DNA from: Acanthamoeba lenticulata
Lineage: Eukaryota > Discosea > Longamoebia > Acanthamoebidae
Length of the DNA: 16,127 nt
NCBI GenBank assembly: GCA_002179805.1
Contig: NAVB01000228.1
Location: forward strand, 1-16,127
Direction: 5' to 3'
This document shows, piece by piece, positions 1 to 9,237 of the stretch. A program made the position numbers and the translations under genes. Every line of letters starts with the position of its first letter. Positions within the stretch are counted from its first letter, which is position 1. The notes under the pieces were generated by a model. That model was not told where the DNA came from. It searched no databases and worked only from the letters and a program-made list of their open reading frames with translations.

Positions 1-73
1 TTTTATACTATTAACTGGTTATTTTCATTTGTTTTTTTTTTTTTAAAAATCAAATCATGCGCGCATGTTGCAG

Positions 74-962
74 GTATCGATCTGGGTGCAGAGCACGATC
101 CTGTCGGGCAAGAGCGCCAAGAGGCGCGCCGCGCTGGTGGACCACTTTGCCAAGACCGCGGTGGCCTTCCGGAAACTCAACAACTTCAACGGGATCATGC
201 AAATCGTGTCGGCCATGGAGGGCGCCGCCGTGCACCGCCTCCAGAAGACTTTTGAACGGGTGCGGCCCAAGTCCAGGACCAAGTACGCCGAGCTGCTCGA
301 GCTCATGTCCTCCGGCAGCTCCTACAAGTTCTACAGAGAGGTGCGCCCCAAGCGGCTCCCCGCGCAGCGTTGTGCGCATGGACTCATGGGACGATCGTTG
401 CATGTGTGTGTGCGTGTGTGCGTGTTCAAGGCACTCGGCGCGGCGAATCCCCCGGTGGTGCCCTACATGGGCATGTACCTCACCGACCTCATGACCCTTG
501 ACGAGGTCCACAAGCACACGCTCGAGCCCGGCCATCCCGGTATGCCTTTCCCGCACCCACCGCGACAATCAATGATGTAGAGGATGATGACGAGGAGGAA
601 GAAGATGAGGAGGAAGAGGGCGCCTCGAGGTTACCAATGGCGATGTGGTCTGACGGGGGATGGGGCGGCACGTTTCATCCAGGGTACATCAACTTTACCA
701 AGAGGACACAGATCGCCTCGGTGATGAAGAAGATTCTGGAGCAGCAGAGCGCCGAATACCCACTTCAGTCCATCGACTGCGTCCAGGTGCGCCTCGCCCA
801 CCAAGGCCTTTATTTATGTAGTCATTTATTTTAATTATTTAACCTCACGCTCACTCGACGACAAATCTCCAGGAGTGGCTGGTGGCCCAGTTGGAGCAGT
901 TCGGTACCACGTCGGAGGACGCACTCTTCAGCATGTCCCTCGTCGCTGAGCCACGGGAATGA
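74..962 (+). CDS. RasGEF (CDC25-type) catalytic domain protein, C-terminal part, 5' end outside window
   Basis: Exons 74-340, 431-539, 683-786 and 873-962 give the last 189 residues. The family exchanges GDP for GTP on Ras-like GTPases at membranes. Family signatures in order: VSIWV near the exon start, the helix with LNNFNGIMQIVSAM, AAVHRLQKTFE, then NPPVVPYMGMYLTDL (the PPxxPyxGxyLtDL core), then INFTKR (consensus iNfsKr) and a closing helix before TGA at 960-962. The N-terminal part of the domain, any REM motif and other domains lie to the left of the window. The first exon is preceded by a T-rich intron end (positions 30-73, acceptor ...ttgcag). Intron 341-430 has length 90 and no in-frame stop. 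The third exon may instead start at 581 and include an acidic stretch (see findings). The target GTPase cannot be told from sequence. Sure of the family, less sure of the 540-682 intron. Confidence 0.88.
400..426 (+). repeat. GT-rich microsatellite in RasGEF intron
   Basis: Imperfect (TG)n tract inside intron 341-430, just before its acceptor at 430. It replaces the usual pyrimidine tract. Confidence 0.7.
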
Positions 963-1351
963 GAAAGTGCACTGTGTGTTGGCTGGACCCCCAAACGCCT
1001 CTCCCCCCATGTAAACTTAAACTTCTTTCGCTCCTCTCTCTCTCTTTCTGGTTGCTGCCCCCCAACCAGCACCGCACACGCCCGCTTGCAAGTACCAGTA
1101 AACTTTGTTGAGCTCCCCCCGTTACCAAACGCGACAAATAAATAAACGCATGGGCCACCCTTCCATCGTCATCATCGGCATCGTCGGTGCCACCTCCTCG
1201 AGCCAGTGGCCTCGTCCCTCATGGACGCGTGCGCAGAGAGGCACAGCCACACTCTTCCTTGTTTGTTGTTCTCATTGGTTGCTTCCTTGTCGGTGTTGGC
1301 CGCCGGTGGCTTGCGCTTGTTCGGCTGCTCTGTCCAGCAGCTGGATCGAAG
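963..1351. other. Convergent intergenic region with poly(A) signal for the RasGEF gene
   Basis: This is the shared 3' region of the RasGEF gene (+) and the Rab gene (-). Overlapping AATAAA hexamers lie at 1137-1142 and 1141-1146 on the plus strand, about 175 nt after the RasGEF stop, and are likely its polyadenylation signal. No TTTATT (minus-strand AATAAA) was seen for the Rab gene. A C/T-rich stretch (about 1031-1049) is the only other obvious feature. No reading frame here has family features. Confidence 0.6.
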
Positions 1352-2641
1352 TCAATCCTGGCTTCGAAACTTGTGGAGGCACTTGGCGGCAAGCCACGAC
1401 AGGCACACGCCCGTGTTGGTTCCTTCCTTGCTGCTGCTCGCGGCCACACCGGAAGAGAGCGAACGTTCAGGGTCAGCGCAGTCGTGACACGCAACAAGAG
1501 CGACAAAAGAGGTTGGGGCCCACCTGGTCTCCGCAAACTGCGCGCGCATGCTCTCGGCCATCATCTGCCCCTCCTCGGCCGTCACCCGCCGCTCCTCTGC
1601 CGCGGCGTCCACCTTGGTGCCGATCAAGAGAGTGATGTCGACCGTTGGCGCGTACAGCGCGACCTGCCGGCGCCAGTGCTCGATGTTTTCAAAACTGCAC
1701 ACAGCGCAAGGCAAGGCCCATTGCGGTCAACGTTCAACTACACCTTTCCCGAAAAGCCAAGCGAGGCGCCTGCGCGGTGTGCGCACCTGAGTCGGTTCGT
1801 GATGTCGTAAACCAGAATCTGGGGGCAAGGCCGCGAAGGTTGGACGTCAGCGCTTCAGCCAAGCGAGACAGGGAGAGGAGCAAGAAGCAGAACGTACCAC
1901 GGCCGTGGCGTCACGATAGTAGGACGTCGTCAAGCATCGGAACTTCTCTTGACCTGGCGGTGCCAACATGTTGGAGGACGCCTTGTTAGTCAGCCCCCTC
2001 CCCCACATCATGGCCCTCTCAAGACAAGGGGCGAAAGCGGCGGGAAGACGAGAAAAAGAGTTGAACCTCCTGTGTCCTGTATTCAAACACAAGACGAAGT
2101 GGTGAGCGACATCACACTGCGGTGCCTGCATCAGTAAAAGCGAGGGCTCGGGGGGCAAGCGTACCCATAGGATGAGCTTGACCGGCTCGCGACCCACAGA
2201 AACATCGACAGATTTCTGGTTCGTGCAGCAGCAAGGCGAGTGAGCCGAAAAACTTCTCGCCACAAGAAGGAGGGGGAGAGCAGGTCTCGCGTACCACTGA
2301 CATGTTCAAGTCTTGCGAGCTGCTGTTCAAGTCAGGAAACGCGTTCTCGGCGAACCTGTGCCCTGCCTTAGTCGTCGCTCCAGCTTTCCTCACGCATTAC
2401 TCCCGAAACAAAAGAGGAGAAAAGTACCTGGCCAAGAGGCAAGTCTTGCCACAGCCCCAGTCGCCTAACATGATGACCTTGAACTTCGGCCTGCAATGTC
2501 CCTCAGCACAACACACGGGCGTATATTGGTGGTGGTGGTGGGGGGGGGGGAGAGAACAAAAGTGAAGTGACCGTACACGTTCTCCGGCCGAGCTGCAGGA
2601 GTTGTGCTGACGCTTCCGCCACCACAACAATCGGAGAGCAT
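1352..2641 (-). CDS. Rab-family small GTPase, nine exons including a 10-nt microexon
   Basis: Minus-strand exons in order: 2641-2577, 2490-2428, 2355-2295, 2215-2165, 2076-2067 (10 nt), 1953-1898, 1818-1787, 1694-1524, 1433-1352; 196 aa. Rab GTPases switch between GDP and GTP to direct vesicle traffic. Seen: P-loop GDWGCGKT (about residues 31-38), then VKLILW, switch II DTGGQEKFR (81-89), the helix LTTSYYRDATAV, ILVYDITN, FENIEHW, base-recognition TKVD (139-142; TKxD as in Rho rather than NKxD) and ETSSK (for ETSAK). Switch I is divergent, with Ser where the usual TIG Thr sits. The tail ends CLHKFRSQD with no CC, CxC or CaaX prenylation site, so membrane attachment is unclear. The first 22 residues (Gly/Ser-rich) depend on the ATG chosen at 2641. 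Closest Rab subfamily is uncertain; Rab18-like features are suggestive only. Confidence 0.85.
2067..2076 (-). other. 10-nt microexon of the Rab gene
   Basis: The sequence GACACAGGAG (minus strand) lies between an acceptor ending ATACAG (2077-2082) and a donor GTTCAA (2061-2066). It joins exon 2215-2165 (phase 0, ending in TGG) to exon 1953-1898 (starting GT). The joined codons read W-D-T-G-G-Q-E-K-F, the canonical switch-II motif. Flanking introns are 88 and 113 nt, normal for this locus, and a CTAAC branch-point-like element lies about 30 nt before the downstream acceptor. Skipping it shifts the frame to a TGA within eight codons. Confidence 0.82.
2528..2551 (+). repeat. (GGT)n plus poly-G run in Rab intron 1
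   Basis: A ggtggtggt tract followed by about eleven or twelve G; on the sense strand it is a C run with CCA repeats near the 5' end of intron 2576-2491. Non-coding. Confidence 0.7.
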
Positions 2642-2798
2642 GGTAGCTCACAGGGCGCTCTCGCAGAGCAGCTCTTCGCAACGGTTCTCCGCTGTCAGCT
2701 CCAAGAACACGGAAATGGACCCAAAAATAGCCTTTTTTATCGAGGAAAAGGGGAAGGAAAAACAATTTCATTCATCAAAATGGCTTGGGGCCAGACCC

Positions 2799-3858
2799 TC
2801 ACCAGATAAAGGGGATGACGCCCTTCCGCTGCTTGGGGTAGTCGTTGAACTTCTTCTGGTACCACTGATGGTGGTGCACACCGCGCGGACCGGTGTTGCT
2901 GAAGGTGAAAAAGGCAAAGGCCAGGGCCACCACTGACCACGAGGCCAGCGCAAAGCCCGTCCACTCGAGAATCTCGCCGAAGAAGTTGGCACCCGACACG
3001 TACTCGAACATGCCGCCCCTCGGGATCTTGTAGGCCGTCTCTCCTGCCATTATGACACCATTTTCATCATGGTCAGTGTCCTGGACCCCATCTCTTCTTT
3101 CAGCGGCGTAGTAGCGCAACTGTACCGGGCTTGCGCAGGTTGCGCAGGATGGAGTCAGCCTGGATGTTGATGAACATGCCAGCGAAGAAGAGGACGATGC
3201 CCACGATGAATCGTGGGTCATATACCCAGTCGTCGCTGTACACCGCATAGCGCGTGTGGTAGCGTCCCTACGCCCGTGAAGGGGAAGACGAATGAGGGCG
3301 TGTAGCGCAAGCGAAGTCTTGTTGCTGGGAGGGAAACGCAAGCTTGTGCGACATACCTGCATGTAGCCGTTGCCTAAGCAGAAAATGAAGGCCATGAGGA
3401 CGAGGATAGCTGGCGTAGGCTTGCCTCCACGGATGAGGAAGGGGAAGATGAACGAGCGTTGGACGTAGTGCACGAGGAACAGGCCCACCAAGATGCGGTT
3501 TACCAGCCCGCCGAGGCTCGCTTCACTTCCTGCGAACCCAATCCACTGCACACTGTGACCTCATTGTCGAGCGCTATTAACGCTCGATTGCAGCCGTACC
3601 GAAGAACAGACAGATCAAAGGGACGAACACGGAGGGACACTCTTGCAGAATCCAGGCCCAGCGCGCGGGCACGGGCGGGCCGTAGACACCACCCGCTTCG
3701 CTGCTGTACCGCCCGTAGGGAGCACGAGTGGTTTGCGACGCCACAAACGTTGCCACACCCGCTCCGATCATGATATAGCCCGCCCACTGCAGGAACGTCT
3801 CCTCATCTACCCCTACCAGAGGGACCATCACTCGGGGAGCAACTGCAGCTGTTGCCAT
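2799..3858 (-). CDS. SRD5A: Steroid 5-alpha-reductase family protein (SRD5A1/DET2-like)
   Basis: Minus-strand exons 3858-3600, 3529-3357, 3267-3126 and 3043-2799 encode 272 aa (animal and plant members are about 255-265). The family reduces the delta-4,5 double bond of 3-oxo-steroids with NADPH, as an integral ER membrane enzyme. Seen: N-terminal hydrophobic helices, NRILVGLFLVHYVQRSFIFP (NRI..xFxxHYxxR core), RGGKPTP, GNGYMQ, DDWVYDPRF, NIQADSILRNLRKPG, ETAYKIPRGGMFEYVSGANF, FGEILEWTGFALASWS and the terminal YPKQRKGVIPFIW. All three junctions restore the family alignment, for example RKPG joined to ETAYKIPRGG. Which sterol it acts on in this organism (membrane sterol synthesis or a signal) is not visible. 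It is tandem with the Rab gene downstream (157 nt) and the CBS gene upstream (123 nt). Confidence 0.95.
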
Positions 3859-3981
3859 TCACAGATGCGATGTTGTGCGAATCTGAGGAACAATAAACTC
3901 GACAGAAAAACTTTGCACGAGGGCGGTTGCGTGTGGATTGCTAAGTCTTATTGCGCCTTGTTGAAGCACACAAGCAAGCGC

Positions 3982-5610
3982 CTACTCGGACGAGGCAGGA
4001 TGAGCGCCAACCTTCTTCTGCCAGTCGTGGAAGGAGCGGTGAGAAACCAGCATCAGCGCCTTCATGATATCCAGCAAGGACACGATGCCCACCGGCCTCT
4101 GGTTCTCGTCTGAGTCGAGCATGCGGGCGGTTAGTCACGCAGCGAAGTGCGAAAGAGAGGAAGAGGTGACGCACCAACGACCCACAGCCTGTGCAAACCG
4201 TGCTTGGCCATCCGCTTAATTGCCTTGGCCAGTGTGATGTCGTCTGTGCAGCAGTACTTCTCTAACGGCTGCTCGGTGGAGGAGAGCCCCGGTGTTGATG
4301 TCAGCTCTATTGCGCATCAGGTGAAGAAGAGGAAAAAGTTCGAAGTAAGTACCAGCCGCTTGCTCTGCACTTCGACAAACTCGCTCACCGGGAGCTGCAA
4401 TCGAGCAAAGAGCTCATATTCTAAGCCCTGCGTGTCGAGGATGGCCGGGGGTGAGTAGCCACAACCACAACCAGGAGAAAGAGAGATCTCACCCGCAGGT
4501 CACTGTCGCTCAGAGCGCCACAAAACTTGCCATCACTGTCAATGATGGCGAGCGCATCGGCCACCTGCGGTCACCAGAATGTGAGCCATTGGCAGCGATA
4601 CGCAGAACGCCTGATGGGGTTACCCGTTCTTCGTGGAGAGAAGACAACGCCTCGAGGGCCTTGATGTCCTTGTGCACCGTAGCCGGCCGGTTCTCGATCA
4701 CGTTGATCTGTCGCAAAGTCTTCTGACCCGAGCTGCCCAGCTCCTGTCCTCGATGATCGAGGTAGAGGCCGGCAATGATGAGCTGCATGCACTCAACTGC
4801 AACTACTTGATGAAAGTGGTGGTTCAAGGACGCACGTCAAGATGCTTGCACAAAAACTTGACAACGGAAGACTGGCTCACGATGTTCACCACCTTGCCTG
4901 CCACACAGAACAGGAAGAGGCATCGCGTGTGAACGAAGGTGATCACGATTGCGTATATAGAATCTTTGCCTCGTACCGCGTTGATCCAGCACGGCGATAC
5001 GGTGTATGCCCCTCGTAAACACTTCGAGGAGGTGCCAGATGCTGATCTCGCCCTCCATGGGGAGGAAGACGTCGCTGTGAGAAAAATCTGAGGCCACGAC
5101 ACGCAACACCCGCACCGAGCGTTTAGCCCAGAAGCTCATCACGGAGTGAGTCGAACACAGAGCACGCACTGATAGCACTGGCGATGGGCACGTTGGCGAA
5201 CTTCCACTCCGCTTCTTGGGGCGAGGACTCGGTGCTGAGCGTCGAGAGAAAGAGAGACACAATGTCCTCCATATCCACCATCCCGCTGTACTGCTTCTTG
5301 TGACTGTCCCACACTTCACAAAGCAATACAATAAGGGCTGTGTACAAACACCGAGGGAACACAGTTGGACGCACCGGGCATCGACAAAACATTATGCTTG
5401 GTGAGGAGCTGCAGTTAGAGGGGAGGGAGAAGATGAGTTTCTTGAGCGCCACCTGCACTAATTGGTGAATTAAAGTACCGCCAGCGCCTCCGCCACGGTG
5501 GCCGAGCCTTTTACGCTCACGATTTGGCGAGCAGGCAAGAGCTCTCGGACATGTGTCTTTTGCAGCAAGTTCTGCAACTTCTGTGTGTCACCGCTTTCCA
5601 TCTCGGCCAT
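3982..5610 (-). CDS. Four-CBS-domain protein, AMPK gamma / SNF4-like
   Basis: Minus-strand exons: 5610-5479, 5408-5375, 5313-5166, 5074-4977, 4897-4836, 4743-4624, 4564-4493, 4427-4353, 4304-4175, 4109-3982; 332 aa, the length of single-module AMPK gamma subunits. CBS1 about 21-78 (NVLSMPVWDS, DMEDIVSLFL), CBS2 about 106-158 (PMEGEISIWHLLEV, GIHRIAVLDQ), CBS3 about 177-224 (ADALAIIDSDGKF, SDSDLRGL), CBS4 about 260-310 (GLHRLWVVDE, PVGIVSLLDIMKALM). The HR pairs in CBS2 and CBS4 match residues that contact AMP/ATP phosphates in AMPK gamma. The ribose-contact Asp is present in CBS1, 3 and 4; CBS2 has SQSSVV there. Likely the nucleotide-sensing subunit of a SNF1/AMPK kinase; a plant PV42-type SNF4-like protein is the alternative. 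The donor at 5165 and the acceptor at 4305 are the least certain junctions. Confidence 0.85.
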
Positions 5611-5737
5611 CAAAAATGTAAGCTGATTGATGTTGTTAACCAAACGCTTCAAATTCTTACAATGAAATTTCTTCCATTTGTGTGAGAAATTTGTTTGGCC
5701 TAGAGTTAAGCAAAAAACAAATAAGAAGCTGCGCAGG
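5611..5737. promoter_or_regulatory. Short divergent promoter region between the CBS and kelch genes
   Basis: Only 127 bp separate the start codons of two divergently transcribed genes, so both promoters and 5' leaders must fit here or overlap the genes. The stretch is AT-rich relative to the exons. I see no clear TATA box or named element. The minus-strand frame is open through this interval, so an upstream in-frame start for the CBS protein is not excluded. Confidence 0.45.
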
Positions 5738-7684
5738 ATGTACTGGCACAAAGTCAGGGCCACTGGAGGCGCGGACAAGCCTGGCCACCGTCTCTGTCAT
5801 ACGCTTACTCCTCTGCCTGGCAACCGCCTACTTTTGTTTGGTACGCCTTTACCCACCCAAAGCACTAAATCTTGCACTGCCTAACGCACGGCGTACGTCT
5901 TCAGGGGGATGGAGTGATATGGAACAGAGATATAACGATTTGTGCTTCTTCGACGCTGGTGCCCTTTCTGTTGTCACAACAATCTCATCGCCGTTCTTCC
6001 CAGCCTGACTCAGTGCCTGTGCAGAGACTGGCGAGTGGAGTGTTGTGCCAGCGACGGGGGACATTCCATGCGCTCGCTCCACGCACTCTGTACGCCCCCA
6101 CCTGTCCAATTGCACCTTCGTCTTGCCAGACAATTACTCATTGCACACCTCCTTCCACCCGCAACCACCACACAGATGACACTCATCAATCAAGGCAAAC
6201 AGTTGCTTCTGTTCGCGGGATACAAGGGTACTGTATTCGTGCCTCACTTGCCCACGTTCTCTGTCTCACCGTACTGGACCAGGGGACGAGGAGCGGTTCA
6301 ACGATGTGCACCTCCTCGACTTGGGTATGGCTTTTCCCCCATCTCTCGCACCTCCTCTAGCCTTTTGGACTGTTCCTTACCACTCGAGTGGAGCACAGGC
6401 ACCCTGACGTGGACGAGGGTTGAAGTTGCCGGGCCCAAGCCAAAGCCTCGCAACACGCACTCGGCCGTTCTGCTCGCGGATGAACAGCGACTGGTAATAT
6501 TCGGCGGGCGGGATGAGCACACGTTCTTCGATGACTGCTGGATCCTCGACCTCAGTACCTCCCCTAGCTACCACACGCACACAACACCAGGCGCCGCTTC
6601 ATGTGGTTCATTCCACTCTGACATCGGACCAACACGCCAGCCAAGATGCGATGGCGCGAAGTGATCACCACCGGCACCAAGCCGCGCGGACGCTCCGGCC
6701 ACTCGGCGGTGCTGGTGCGGCAACATAGCATCCTTATCTTTGGCGGATGGGGCGGAGGGTACCGACGCTTTGGCGACCTGTTTGAACTCAACCTTGGTAT
6801 TTATTTATTTATTTTTCTCGATTTATTTCTGGGCGTGTCTCTGACCGCGCTGCCGGTGTTGCGCTCAACAGACACGGAAGAGTGGCACCAACACACACCC
6901 ATGGGCGACATTCCCGCAGAACGGTCCGGCCACGCGGCATGCCTCATCAACCCATCGCTCATGGTAGTTTCCCCTCTTTATCTTCCAGGCTTTCTTTTCT
7001 TCAACGTACGTTCGATTAACTCGGGTCATGACCACTGCTGGGGTTAGATGCTCTTTGGAGGCTGGGGCCAGAGCAAGTACCGGAACGACGTGCGCCTTCT
7101 GGACATGGACACGCTCCGATGGTGCAAAGCCCGCCCGAACGGTACGAACATACCAAAAAATGGGGTCAGGAGACGGCGTTCATGGGAGAGTGTGTGCAGG
7201 AGACAAGCCTGACACGCGTAGGTTCCATGCTCTGGCATTCATGGATCATCGGGTGTACCTCTACGGTGGCCGGTGCGCAGCCCAGCAAATATGCACTTCA
7301 TGACTCGCTTTGTGTAAACTCATGATGTTGAGGCCATGCAGGAACGAGGAGAAGCACTTTAAGGACCTCCATGCCCTCCTGCTGGGACCACGCCCTTTGC
7401 GGTCCTTGTGTGTGGCGTACGCGGTGGCTCACTACACGGAGCACCTGCCTCAGCTGGCGATGCTGCCCGAAGAGGTGCAGCATCAAGTGCGCTTGGCCCG
7501 CGAGAAGGAGGAGAAACGCCAACGGCGGCTCAACCGCGAAGATGACGCCATGGATGAAGAAAACGAAGACGAGGAAGAGGAGGAGATCGTAGTGACTGAA
7601 GATGCCATTGGCGTCTTTACAGACGACCAGAACGACGTCAACGACGTAGAAGACGAGGAACAGAACGGCACAGGCGCTACGTGA
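5738..7684 (+). CDS. Six-kelch-repeat protein with BC-box, KLHDC2/3/10-like
   Basis: Exons 5738-5840, 5905-5958, 6025-6089, 6176-6227, 6283-6324, 6399-6554, 6641-6796, 6872-6963, 7048-7141, 7200-7272 and 7342-7684 encode 409 aa. Six kelch blades (about 1-310) repeat a GHS/THS motif, then LLLFGG-type strands (LLLFGGW, LLLFAGY, LVIFGGR, ILIFGGW, MLFGGW, VYLYGGR), a YNDL or FND motif and a closing Trp. After the propeller comes PLRSLCVAYA (314-323), which fits the BC-box pattern (P-L-x3-C-x3-aliphatic/small) that binds Elongin C, then LPEEVQ (337-342), a charged helix and a long acidic tail. KLHDC2/3/10 have this order and serve as substrate receptors of cullin-2 ubiquitin ligases reading C-terminal degrons. 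The kelch part is certain, the ligase role inferred. The start at 5738 begins the first blade; a GCGCAG just before it could be a splice acceptor. Confidence 0.88.
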
Positions 7685-7899
7685 AGCTTTTTTCTTGTCT
7701 TTATTTTGTTGACGCGCAAACAAAAGACCAAACAGCGGTTTGCATGTTCTTCATCTTCTCGGCAGCTCAATCCAACCGCAAAAAATGAATAGGCCGCTCG
7801 CCCAGCCGTGTAGAGGAGGTGAAGAGGCAGAAGGCGGTACAAGGTTGTTGTGTGTGCTGTGCATTTCGCAGCGGGATGGCTCTCATCTCGCTTTTCTCA
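7685..7899. terminator. Convergent 3' region with poly(A) signal for the SH3-PH gene
   Basis: This lies between the stops of the kelch gene (+) and the SH3-PH gene (-). TTTATT at 7700-7705 reads AATAAA on the minus strand, about 195 nt after the SH3-PH stop, and is its likely polyadenylation signal. It sits only 16 nt past the kelch stop, so the two 3' UTRs probably overlap. No canonical plus-strand AATAAA was seen for the kelch gene. Confidence 0.5.
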
Positions 7900-9003
7900 T
7901 CATGACGGGCGCAAGGGGCGTAGAGACCGCGATGGCTCAACACTAACTGCGGATGTGTACGCCCCTTGGATGACTGCCTGGATTGCTTCCATCCACTCAA
8001 CCTGTGCCACAAGAGACCACGATGAGGGTTCATTGACTCACACCACACGTGGGAAAATGAAAAAACAGTGTTAAGAGGGGACCACGCACTCGCTGTTCGT
8101 CGCTCTCAGCACACAGGTACCACACCCGTTCTGGCGTCACGAGCTTGAAGAGCGGCTTGCCTCTGAGCTCCTTCTCGCCAGGAGCAATGTGGTCTAGACG
8201 TTGTGTTTTTATGTGAAAGAAAGACAACATTGAGCCCAATTGGTCTTCCTTCATGAACAGCTTCAATTCGAACGACGTACCAACAGTGGTGGTGCCAACC
8301 TCAGTAGCCGTTCGCAAGTCGATAGAGTACAATGGCGGTGCGCCAGGGGCTTCGTGGTAGCTCAGCGTCTTCTTCGCCGAGTTCAACTGGAACCACCGCA
8401 CCTTCCAGTTCTACGATTCAAATAGAAAGAGGAGCATTAGGGGCTGTGTTTATTCAACCCCAAGAGGAAGGTGATAGAGAGAGTGTAACAGGTGCATAAC
8501 TGTACCTTGCGTAAACCACCGCGCTTCTTGATCCAGCCCACAAATAAGTCTTCGTCTTCGACTCGCCGCACAAAGAAGCTGACGACCCACAACCAACACA
8601 TAGCCGCTTAAGTCTGGGTCCGTGGTATGTACACCCCAGTCCTCCTCACAGGCAGAGCGCGCAACGTACTTGGGAAACCAGCCAAATTGGGTGAGCGATG
8701 TCTGCCCCTTGAGCAGCCCTTCATCCTGCTTTTCGTCCACCACTGGGCATGCAGCAGCCAGTATTATTTTTCAATATTATTTTTTAAAAAAATAGGGAGG
8801 GTCAAGGAACAAGGAAAACGCAGCATCTCGTGCTTGAAAACACAAGAGCAACATCCATGAAGGAGAAGGAGAGTGCGGGGGGAGGTACCTGCTAGGATCT
8901 GCCCTTTTTTAAACTCCAAAAATCCTTTTTGGCGGCTGTAGTGGTCCTGCAGAGCGATAGCCAGATAGACCTCGCCCTGCTTGCGGCCGGCGGCTTCCAT
9001 CAT
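7900..9003 (-). CDS. Small SH3-PH two-domain adaptor
   Basis: Minus-strand exons 9003-8889, 8742-8670, 8578-8506, 8410-8281, 8160-8090 and 8001-7900 encode 187 aa. SH3 domain about 11-68: AIALQDHY (for ALYDY), LEFKKGQILAVV, DEGLLKG (for dgWWkG), FGWFPNFFV (for G.FPsNYV). PH domain about 74-170: GWIKKRGG, then KNWKVRWFQL (a K-x-x-K-x-R basic motif as in phosphoinositide-binding PH domains), a middle strand region, FKLVTPERVWYLCAES and the conserved Trp in VEWMEAIQAVI. Exon joins reconstruct both folds, notably GWFPN joined to FFV. Intron 8280-8161 is 120 nt and stopless; retention would add 40 residues inside the PH domain. An ATG at 9021 would add six residues; 9003/9000 has better context (A at -3, G at +4). 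Likely a membrane-linked adaptor; partners unknown. Confidence 0.82.
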
Positions 9004-9237
9004 CAAAAATATGCTGGACATGCGGCAGTGCCCAAGGAAGGGAAGACGAAGACGAAGTGTGGGGTCTCCTCGCTGGGTATTGCCAGTGCCGTAATCGAAC
9101 CTTTGGGGACCAAATCAGAGGCATCGTTTTTGGGGCTCAAAACCGGTCTGTTAATAAAGAGGAAAACAAACAACAATAAATAGATAAATAACGGGCTTGC
9201 CAAGTGTGCTGTTGTGTTGGTCCGCTCCACACTTAGC
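9004..9237. promoter_or_regulatory. Divergent promoter region between SH3-PH and VPS50 genes
   Basis: About 230 bp lie between two divergent start codons. The centre (about 9155-9192) is A/T-rich, with runs such as aacaataaatagataaataa, unlike the GC-rich flanks. This marks the probable core promoter zone, but no defined factor site is recognised. Confidence 0.45.

Noticed and set aside
1219..1370. Alternative Rab 3' exon (intron 1370-1286) giving a tail with CGC followed by seven more residues
   Set aside because: The acceptor lacks a pyrimidine tract and the cysteines are not at the C-terminus, so no prenylation motif results.
1898..1981. Rab exon starting at 1981 (reading ASSNML before APPGQEKF)
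   Set aside because: It keeps frame but destroys the DxxGQ motif by replacing Asp with Ala and adding residues. The microexon model at 2076-2067 with an exon from 1953 restores the motif exactly, with better splice sites.
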